Shown one piece after another: positions 19,721 through 24,842 of a DNA stretch of 26,827 nucleotides. This stretch comes from a virus. The position numbers and the translations under genes are program-made. The stretch spans positions 1-26,827 of IMG/VR virus record IMGVR_UViG_3300044633_000326; one strand, given 5' to 3'. Numbering within the stretch: position 1 is the stretch's first letter; every line of letters starts with the position of its first letter. The notes below the pieces were generated by a model that saw only the letters and a program-made list of their open reading frames with translations, did not search any database and had not been told where the DNA came from.

Positions 19721-19903
19721 TTAATCTAAAAATATCTTTAAGGTTCGCTTACCATCCTGATAGCACAGTTCTATTGAATTAAAATCCCCCAACTCTTTGT
19801 ATAGGGTTAATATCCTTCCTGTTGGCTTATCGTTTTTAGCGTGGTTAATTATCTCCAGCCTTGTTATTTCTATTTCCTTTGGTTCAGGTATTGTATTGTC
19901 CAT
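19721..19903 (-). CDS. Small hypothetical protein in its own transcription unit
   Basis: The 60-residue product begins MDNTIPEPKEIEITRLEIIN and ends RTLKIFLD. It is acidic at the N-terminus and mixed beta/alpha. No DNA-binding signature is visible. Its position is special: two terminators cut it off from the upstream operon and it has a candidate -7 box and direct-repeat operators of its own. A control role is therefore plausible but not shown by the sequence. Confidence 0.6.
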   Translation of the reverse strand: MDNTIPEPKEIEITRLEIINHAKNDKPTGRILTLYKELGDFNSIELCYQDGKRTLKIFLD

Positions 19904-19919
19904 ATTATTATGTTTATTA

Positions 19920-19969
19920 CAAAATTATTACTTTACTCAATGGAATGAGTTATTTTACTCAATGAGCCG
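19920..19969 (-). promoter_or_regulatory. -7 box and operator-like repeats upstream of the 19903 gene
   Basis: TAATTTTG (minus strand, 19927-19920) matches the -7 element, without a good -33 partner. In its place upstream are two copies of TTACTCAATG (plus 19932-19941 and 19955-19964) and an ACTCA/TGAGT inverted pair (19935-19939/19946-19950). Repressed or activator-dependent transcription is suggested. Confidence 0.45.
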
Positions 19970-20033
19970 TAAATGTCGCATTATCGCCTCATTAGTTCCA
20001 TTAATTACAACTTATGATGGAAACTTCGGACAT

Positions 20034-20063
20034 AAAAAGGGGGACAAGTAGAAACAAGTCCCC
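20034..20063 (-). terminator. Intrinsic terminator T2
   Basis: Minus-strand RNA: GGGGAC (20063-20058), 12-nt loop, GUCCCC (20045-20040), C, then UUUUU (20038-20034). It comes after T1 in the same direction. Confidence 0.75.
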
Positions 20064-20101
20064 GAACCATTAGTATAAATCTATGAATCACAAATATACA
20101 T

Positions 20102-20130
20102 AAAAAACCCCTAGCTTTTTACACTAGGGG
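20102..20130 (-). terminator. Intrinsic terminator T1
   Basis: Minus-strand RNA: CCCCUAG (20130-20124), 9-nt loop, CUAGGGG (20114-20108), followed by UUUUUU (20107-20102). It lies 30 nt after the stop of the HExxH gene and ends that operon. Confidence 0.88.
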
Positions 20131-20159
20131 ACCAAACTATGAATCACAAACCAAACAAC

Positions 20160-20429
20160 CTAAATTGAACCATCCTGTAACGGCTCATCGTTACTATCAT
20201 CAACTCTACGATAACCTTCTTTCCAAAGGACTTTGGTCAAAGTTATTGATTTTTTAATGATAGCTAATTCACTATCGTTTGGGTTTAATAAGTGAAGCAC
20301 TTCGTGAATCAAAATTTCGCAATGTTTCTTACCTCTCAATCTTGGGTCTAGGTATATATTGCCATCACTTTCAGCAATGCCGTGTGCCTGTTCCCTGCCC
20401 AATTTCTTGTATATGATTTTAATTCTCAC
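20160..20429 (-). CDS. Small HExxH metallopeptidase-like protein
   Basis: An 89-residue protein from a GTG at 20429 that overlaps the upstream stop as GTGA. It begins MRIKIIYKKLGREQAHGIAE. Residues about 37-48 read CEILIHEVLHLL, a complete HExxH zinc motif in a hydrophobic helix. Before it are strands (ESDGNIYLDPRLRGKKH) like those of minimal SprT/ImmA-type metalloproteins. The third metal ligand is not obvious; a downstream E (KEGYRRVDD) is possible. Small HExxH proteins are common in phages of Bacteroidota. Peptidase activity is an inference from the motif. Confidence 0.7.
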   Translation of the reverse strand: MRIKIIYKKLGREQAHGIAESDGNIYLDPRLRGKKHCEILIHEVLHLLNPNDSELAIIKKSITLTKVLWKEGYRRVDDSNDEPLQDGSI

Positions 20430-20611
20430 GATTTCAATATTGCTTCATCAGGTCTATCAACTTCGGTTACTTTAATCCTTTGCCCACCTCGTATTTTAGC
20501 CAACATTCTTGTAACGGAATCAACTTCGCTTAACATCTCCTGATACTTTTTAACTAACCAGCTTTCTTGTTCGGATAGGGATAAACGATTCCAATTTTTA
20601 GGCATTTTCAT
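20426..20611 (-). CDS. Small helical protein, 61 residues
   Basis: A protein starting MKMPKNWNRLSLSEQESWLV that is helical and mildly basic, with no recognised domain. It is locked between its neighbours (TAATG at the start, GTGA at the end), so it is part of the phosphoesterase operon. The SLSEQESWLVKKYQEM helix resembles small regulatory or nuclease-accessory proteins, but not specifically. Confidence 0.6.
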   Translation of the reverse strand: MKMPKNWNRLSLSEQESWLVKKYQEMLSEVDSVTRMLAKIRGGQRIKVTEVDRPDEAILKS

Positions 20612-21621
20612 TAAAATACTTTGTTTTTGATTATTCTATGATTACGAACACGATATTCTCCGCTAGTTTCCTTTTCAAGAACTGCGAAACCCTGATTATA
20701 AGAATCTACGTGTTTGCAGTATTCAACATTAGGGTGCATTAAATGACCCGTCGTGTATGTTGTAAATATTTCCCCATCAAACTGATTCTTGGTCGTAAAT
20801 TCGCTTGTACGATGGCAATGCGAAGCAATGGCTGATTGCTTAACCCTATCAAATAAAGTTTTAGCTGGGCTTACCCCTGAACCCCTCTTAAATGTAGTGT
20901 CTCCGTGTATAATTGGTAAATGACCAAACTTAATATGGTCTATATCTTTAATTGCTTTAATTCCGAACGCATTAAGCCTAAAAATATCCTCTATTTCAAA
21001 CAAATCTATTCCTAATAATTCAGGTGCTTTTGTCCGCATATATCTTTGGTATCTCGCTTCGTGATTTGCATCAAGGTTGTAGTAAATAACAATATCAGGA
21101 AATACTTTTCTAATGTAACCCAGCATCTCAAGAATAGACTCGTATTCCTCATCAAACTTTCTCATTCTTGGGTCTTTTTGGAAATCACTCAATTGATAAA
21201 AATCACACACGTCGCCATTCATAAATAAAGTATCTATACCCTCTTTTGTAAGGTATTCAAAACAAATATCTATTGCTTTTGGGTCGTGAAATGGAACTTG
21301 TAAATCACTAATAAAGCCCATTTTTTTGATTCCAATTGGTAGTGTAAATACTACCTTTTCCTCTACCCAAGATGGCGGTTGCACAAAGTTTTGACAAGTC
21401 CTTTTAAATTCATCGTGGAACTCTTTATTGCTTGATTTTACATTTCCTAGTTTACCCCTGTAATATCTTACAAGGCTTCGGATTTGTTCTTTATCGTCAA
21501 AGTGATTTGAGTTTTCCTTGTATATTAAACTTGCAAGGGTATGCGATGGCATCCACGCTGGATACTTTGATAAGTAGTCATTAATAATTTGACCACTCAT
21601 AGTTTGTTTGCTTCCAGCCAT
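20611..21621 (-). CDS. Calcineurin-like metallophosphoesterase with N-terminal HTH-like domain
   Basis: A 336-residue protein. The first 85 residues are helical (SGQIINDYLSKYPAWMPSHT) and could bind DNA. From about 95 the metallophosphoesterase fold appears: GFISDLQVPFHDPKAID, MNGDVCDFYQL with GD, LDANHEARYQRY with the metal-binding NHE, IIHGD and the later histidine in SHCHRTSEF. Motif I has Q where most enzymes have H (D-x-Q), and the canonical GNHE is ANHE. This variant is, I believe, usual for phage members. It may cut phosphodiesters or nucleotides. The gene lies before two small genes and the tandem terminators. Confidence 0.88.
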   Translation of the reverse strand: MAGSKQTMSGQIINDYLSKYPAWMPSHTLASLIYKENSNHFDDKEQIRSLVRYYRGKLGNVKSSNKEFHDEFKRTCQNFVQPPSWVEEKVVFTLPIGIKKMGFISDLQVPFHDPKAIDICFEYLTKEGIDTLFMNGDVCDFYQLSDFQKDPRMRKFDEEYESILEMLGYIRKVFPDIVIYYNLDANHEARYQRYMRTKAPELLGIDLFEIEDIFRLNAFGIKAIKDIDHIKFGHLPIIHGDTTFKRGSGVSPAKTLFDRVKQSAIASHCHRTSEFTTKNQFDGEIFTTYTTGHLMHPNVEYCKHVDSYNQGFAVLEKETSGEYRVRNHRIIKNKVF

Positions 21622-21636
21622 ATTGTTTGGTTTTGT

Positions 21637-22284
21637 TTATTGATTTTTATTTGCCCAATATATCTTTAACGCTTCACTTAACTTTTTTTTAGTTTCATCA
21701 CTTAATGGATAATGCTTTTTTAATTTATTCGCATTACCTATTTTTATTTTTGTTTCTTCGGATAATGGCTTTCTTTTTTTACCCTTATTGGCTAAAGATA
21801 ATTTTCTTCTTGTTTCATCGCTTTTAATTATTCCAAATGTTTTTATTCCTTTGTGTGAATTACTTAATTTTAATTTAATTTCTTCACTTCTTTTTTTGCC
21901 AATATTTTTTAATCTTATTTTTTCTATTATTTCTTTTGGTCTTTTTTTACCTTTTAATGCAATGCTTAATTTTTCACGGGTTTCGTTACTAACTATATTA
22001 CCAACTTTACCATCCCCACCTGATGTTAAATTAACTAAAATGCCTGTTTTTAAATCTTTTCTACCATACAATAAAATAAATTCTTTTTCTTTTTCACAAG
22101 CATCATTCCAAGTTAAATTATCAATCATAATTTCAACTTCATAATTTGTTTTATTTATAACTGAATTCCATAATTTATTATTTCTAAATTTCCAATTTGC
22201 TCTTTTATAAGTTTCATCACTCCCAATACCAATATAAAATGGTTCGTTTTTGTCAAGCCTAATATGTCGGTATAAATATGCCAT
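21637..22284 (-). CDS. GIY-YIG homing endonuclease with NUMOD3 repeats
   Basis: A free-standing homing endonuclease of 215 residues from ATG 22284. The GIY-YIG domain begins YLYRHIRLDKNEPFYIGIGS, with R in DETYKRANW and a glutamate in EKEFILLYGR. It is followed by five NUMOD3-type modules: SNETREKLSIALKGKK, SEEIKLKLSNSHKG, SDETRRKLSLANKGKK, SEETKIKIGNANK and SDETKKKLSEALK. These modules bind the target's minor groove. Codon usage looks K/I/N-rich like its hosts. The gene begins TAATG, sharing a base with the muramidase stop, so it is translated from the lysis message. No intron or intein is seen nearby. A TTG at 22290 is a poorer start. Confidence 0.93.
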   Translation of the reverse strand: MAYLYRHIRLDKNEPFYIGIGSDETYKRANWKFRNNKLWNSVINKTNYEVEIMIDNLTWNDACEKEKEFILLYGRKDLKTGILVNLTSGGDGKVGNIVSNETREKLSIALKGKKRPKEIIEKIRLKNIGKKRSEEIKLKLSNSHKGIKTFGIIKSDETRRKLSLANKGKKRKPLSEETKIKIGNANKLKKHYPLSDETKKKLSEALKIYWANKNQ

Positions 22285-22889
22285 TAACAAATAGATTCTC
22301 TTATTAAATCCGCTTCTGCCTCTCTCCTTGTAACTAACCCGTCCAAATTTTTATGCTCCCAAAGTCTTTTACTCTTTTCAATCTGCTCTGCAATGCCTTC
22401 ATAATCCTGTGTAGCTATTAGGTCAACTATTGCTCTCATTTCTACCCTTGAATCACCTTCTAATCTATTACCCCTGTTATAAATCATTGAAACCAAAGCA
22501 CCTTTAGTGTCATCGTTTAATAAATCCATATTAGGATAAATCTTTTTAGTCATTGCGTAGTATCTAGGTAATGAACTTTTAACGAAAACTTCGTATGCCG
22601 TATTGTATGGAATTCTAACATTTAATATTTCACCTTTAAGCATTCCTTTAACTTTCTCGCCTTTTAATCCGCATAATGGTTTTAATGCGTTTACAAAGTT
22701 TAGATTTAAACTACCTGACCAATCTAATAAAAACTGCTTTTCGGTGTTGTAGCCCATATCATAGCCAATTCCCAAAGTCGCACCGCTTTCACCACCTGCC
22801 CAATAAACTTTATTGTAGCGTTTTTCGTAAATTTGGCGACCTCCGATTTCGTGCTGGATAATAAGTTCTATGGATTTTTTTGATATCAT
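22284..22889 (-). CDS. Endolysin: pesticin/GH24-type muramidase
   Basis: A 201-residue muramidase. The catalytic arrangement fits the pesticin/T4-like group: E14 in IIQHEIGG, then T38 and D44 in GATLGIGYDMG. The E-T-D spacing nearly equals that of pesticin. The middle contains LLNDDTKGALVSMIYNRGNR, which resembles the lysozyme 'GALVSLIYNRGN' helix. No signal peptide was seen, so a holin is needed; the holin gene overlaps the start by four bases (ATGA). It cleaves the peptidoglycan sugar backbone to release progeny. Confidence 0.92.
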   Translation of the reverse strand: MISKKSIELIIQHEIGGRQIYEKRYNKVYWAGGESGATLGIGYDMGYNTEKQFLLDWSGSLNLNFVNALKPLCGLKGEKVKGMLKGEILNVRIPYNTAYEVFVKSSLPRYYAMTKKIYPNMDLLNDDTKGALVSMIYNRGNRLEGDSRVEMRAIVDLIATQDYEGIAEQIEKSKRLWEHKNLDGLVTRREAEADLIRESIC

Positions 22890-23086
22890 TTTGTGAATTT
22901 GTCAATTGTTGCAAAACCCATACAAGCACAAACCAAATAAAACACCAATTCCCCTAATTTAAAATCTTTAGTATATATGTAAGTTCCAAACAGGATGAAT
23001 GCACCAATAGTCGCTATTATCCTTTTATGGCTAATACTTCCCCTTTCATCTCCTAAAGTGTTTAATATAAATTCCTTTATGCTCAT
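22886..23086 (-). CDS. Holin, two transmembrane helices
   Basis: A 66-residue protein beginning MSIKEFILNTLGDERGSISH. Two hydrophobic helices, IIATIGAFILFGTYIYT and ELVFYLVCACMGFATID, are joined by a short charged turn (KDFKLG). Size, charge distribution (lysine at both ends) and location in front of the muramidase identify a class II-type holin that makes holes in the inner membrane. ATGA overlaps link it to both neighbours. Confidence 0.85.
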   Translation of the reverse strand: MSIKEFILNTLGDERGSISHKRIIATIGAFILFGTYIYTKDFKLGELVFYLVCACMGFATIDKFTK

Positions 23087-23625
23087 AATGTTATTTTCTT
23101 GTAAATTCCCACCGAATATTGGTTTGTTGTAGCACCTAGCGTAAATAAGCCGTTTTTAGGCATCTTAAAAGCTAATCCGAAGCCGAACCCTACTTTCTTG
23201 TCAAACTCCCTATAATCGCCTAAAACACCCCAATAAACGGCAAATTTAGGTGGCAGTATCTTGGTAGTTTCTATTCTTATCTCTTTTTGTACGAAATGAC
23301 CGCCATATCCCCTTCCAAGTATCTTGTTTTGGCTAATCGTGTCGCTTACATAAACATATTGAGCAGAATCTAGCTTTAAGGTATCATAATACGCATAAAT
23401 GCGGTTATAATCGGATATTTTGATAGTGTCGTGAACCTCATCAATTTTTACGATTGTGTCTAAAACTACAAAAGGGATGCTTTGACCCCTCTTATATTTT
23501 ACTATGTTTTTAACCTCTACAATAGTATCGTACTTCGTTATTACTATCGGCTTTGTTTCTTTCTTTGGCTCAAGAACCAACACTAAAACCGCTATTATTA
23601 ATATGGCAGTTATAATGTCTCTCAT
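23083..23625 (-). CDS. Lysis-cassette membrane protein, candidate spanin (DUF6808-like)
   Basis: A 180-residue protein with one N-terminal transmembrane helix (MRDIITAILIIAVLVLVLEP), then a periplasmic-type beta-rich region with repeated TIVxI motifs (KYDTIVEVKN, LDTIVKIDEV, HDTIKI). The C-terminus is strand-rich and amphipathic (VGFGFGLAFKMPKNGLFTLG). In Bacteroidota phages proteins of this arrangement (a DUF6808-like family) sit before holin and endolysin. The beta-strand C-terminus is compatible with reaching the outer membrane, which is what a single-gene spanin must do. That function is inferred. No lipoprotein box was seen. Confidence 0.65.
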   Translation of the reverse strand: MRDIITAILIIAVLVLVLEPKKETKPIVITKYDTIVEVKNIVKYKRGQSIPFVVLDTIVKIDEVHDTIKISDYNRIYAYYDTLKLDSAQYVYVSDTISQNKILGRGYGGHFVQKEIRIETTKILPPKFAVYWGVLGDYREFDKKVGFGFGLAFKMPKNGLFTLGATTNQYSVGIYKKITL

Positions 23626-23834
23626 CGGTCTTGTTTGTTTTGTAAAGCTATTGCAAGTTTATTTATTTGGTCAGAAATGTTATCTAGTTTTTTGCTTAAA
23701 TTGTCATCTTGTTTTTCCACCATACTAACACGAATTTCTAATTCTTTTAGCTTAAGTGAAATCTTAACATAAATCCCAATTAATCCAATAACAATAACTA
23801 TTGCTTGACCAATAATAAATAAAGTTGTGTTCAT
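23622..23834 (-). CDS. TM plus coiled-coil small protein of the lysis cassette
   Basis: A 70-residue protein. The N-terminal helix TTLFIIGQAIVIVIGLIGIY is followed by a charged coiled coil (KELEIRVSMVEKQDDNLSKK and LDNISDQINKLAIAL). This matches XhlA/hemolysin-type or Rz-like small membrane proteins that accompany holins. It could be an additional holin/anti-holin or part of a spanin complex with the next gene. Tight overlaps (TAATG at the start, ATGA at the end) make it a translational partner of that gene. Confidence 0.7.
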   Translation of the reverse strand: MNTTLFIIGQAIVIVIGLIGIYVKISLKLKELEIRVSMVEKQDDNLSKKLDNISDQINKLAIALQNKQDR

Positions 23835-24220
23835 TACAATTCTTCTTCTTCTTCTTTAATAAATGCGATACCTGTTGTCCAATCCTCTAGGAATGTAAAA
23901 TGCTCTAATCCTTGAGTGTTGATAACTTCAATCTTTTTAAACTCAAACTCCTTCTCCCCTAGTTCTTTGATTTGGTCTTGTAGTTTCTTTAGTCCTTCTT
24001 TGTTAAATTTATAATCTCCTTTTTCAGTAAGTATTAACACACCATCTTTATCGGTAGCTGCGTTATCTAGTCTTAACTCTTGTGCTTTAGTTGCGTATTC
24101 CTCTTGATAAGGTTTTAGCTTTTCGGCAAACTTTACTAATTTTTTAATAACCTTTTCTTCAGGGTTTCCTTGAATGTTGTTGATTTGGTAAATTACCTCG
24201 TTGATTTTTTTGTACTTCAT
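23834..24220 (-). CDS. Hypothetical protein (DUF1617-like pattern)
   Basis: The 128-residue product is charged and mainly helical: EEKVIKKLVKFAEKLKPYQE, then ATKAQELRLDNAATDKDGVL, GDYKFNKEGLKKLQDQIKEL and a late aromatic part. The pattern resembles DUF1617 proteins found next to tail fibre and lysis genes in phages of Firmicutes and Bacteroidota; the resemblance is from memory and modest. A very acidic C-terminus (KEEEEEL) ends it. A TATATTTG box lies 18 nt upstream of the ATG, without a -33 partner. Confidence 0.65.
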   Translation of the reverse strand: MKYKKINEVIYQINNIQGNPEEKVIKKLVKFAEKLKPYQEEYATKAQELRLDNAATDKDGVLILTEKGDYKFNKEGLKKLQDQIKELGEKEFEFKKIEVINTQGLEHFTFLEDWTTGIAFIKEEEEEL

Positions 24221-24253
24221 AATGTTTGATTTTTTTACAAATATAGTTAATTG

Positions 24254-24484
24254 TTATAGGTTTTCTATCTCTTGTTTTACTTGCACATAATATTGCCTTG
24301 CTTCTAATGTTGTGTATGGAGAATCACTTAATTTTTTATATCCTAATGATTCTAATATCTCCTCTACTGCTATTAATGCACATTCTTTAGCTGATTCGTG
24401 TTCCAACATACCATATAAATAAGTATCTCCAGATGGATTTAAAAACTTATTATATAATTCTATTGCTTTTTCTTTTGGTGTCAT
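24254..24484 (-). CDS. Small conserved-type protein, copy 2 (MTPxxxA...VKQEIENL)
   Basis: A 76-residue protein, MTPKEKAIELYNKFLNPSGD and so on, with core AKECALIAVEEILESLGYKK and end YYVQVKQEIENL. It is a paralogue of the protein at 13113-13322. It stands alone, with a promoter-like element just upstream. The duplication suggests acquisition from the host or from another phage rather than tandem amplification. Function is unknown. Confidence 0.75.
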   Translation of the reverse strand: MTPKEKAIELYNKFLNPSGDTYLYGMLEHESAKECALIAVEEILESLGYKKLSDSPYTTLEARQYYVQVKQEIENL

Positions 24485-24498
24485 AATATTGGTTTTGC

Positions 24499-24529
24499 CA
24501 AAATTAGTACTATTCGGTTACTTCAGCAA
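24499..24529 (-). promoter_or_regulatory. Candidate promoter upstream of the second paralogue
   Basis: Minus strand: TTG (24529-24527), 20 nt, TAATTTTG (24506-24499), a match to the Bacteroidota consensus. It overlaps the end of the preceding gene, with about 9 nt between the predicted start site and ATG 24484. It would drive the lysis operon as well. Confidence 0.5.
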
Positions 24530-24809
24530 CTACTTCAGGCACAGGCGGAACATAATCCCCTATGATTGTAAGGTTTAAACTTGTAGCTACGAACTCCCAC
24601 GCATATTGGTCGTTTACTCCCCATTTAGCATATTCTTCACCTGTCATATTTAAATAACCTTGTGCAAGTGTTTGCTTATTGTCATCTAAAAGATTATAAG
24701 TAAAGTTTGCACTTTGACCTAGATTTACATTTGAAGCCCAAGTGTTTAAGTAAATTGCTTCTACTACTTGACCATTTTGCCACATTTGAATTGCTTGAAT
24801 TACTTTCAT
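24510..24809 (-). CDS. Hypothetical protein, 99 residues, following the tail fibre
   Basis: A beta-rich protein, MKVIQAIQMWQNGQVVEAIY and so on, with LGQSANFTYNLLDDNKQTLA, the strand QGYLNMTGEEYAKWGVNDQY and a Pro/Val-rich acidic tail. Proteins of this 'I-Q-x-W-Q-N-G' type follow tail fibre genes in Bacteroidota phages, as I recall. It may bind the fibre as an assembly factor or be a minor tail protein; that is inferred from position only. It starts at ATG 24809, 33 nt after the fibre stop. Confidence 0.65.
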   Translation of the reverse strand: MKVIQAIQMWQNGQVVEAIYLNTWASNVNLGQSANFTYNLLDDNKQTLAQGYLNMTGEEYAKWGVNDQYAWEFVATSLNLTIIGDYVPPVPEVVAEVTE

Positions 24810-24842
24810 TTTATTTTATATTTATTAATTTTTATTTATTAT

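Larger units (their letters stand above)
19904..20159. other. Intergenic region between two operons
   Basis: 256 bp with no supported gene. From right to left: a copy of CTATGAATCACAAA (20137-20150), terminator T1, the second copy (20081-20094), terminator T2, the TTATCGCCTCA-containing segment (19980-19991), operator-like repeats and a -7 box. The layout isolates the lysis/phosphoesterase operon from the early region. Confidence 0.6.

Noticed and set aside
19797-20051. Plus-strand ORF of 84 codons across the small gene and its promoter
   Set aside because: It runs across operator-like repeats and terminator T2 and has no start signal; it would be the only plus-strand gene.
21788-22144. Plus-strand ORF of 118 codons opposite the homing endonuclease
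   Set aside because: Hydrophobic mirror of a lysine-rich gene; such antisense frames are expected.
24238-24245. TATATTTG before the 24220 gene as a promoter
   Set aside because: No TTG or TTTG at 19-21 nt upstream.
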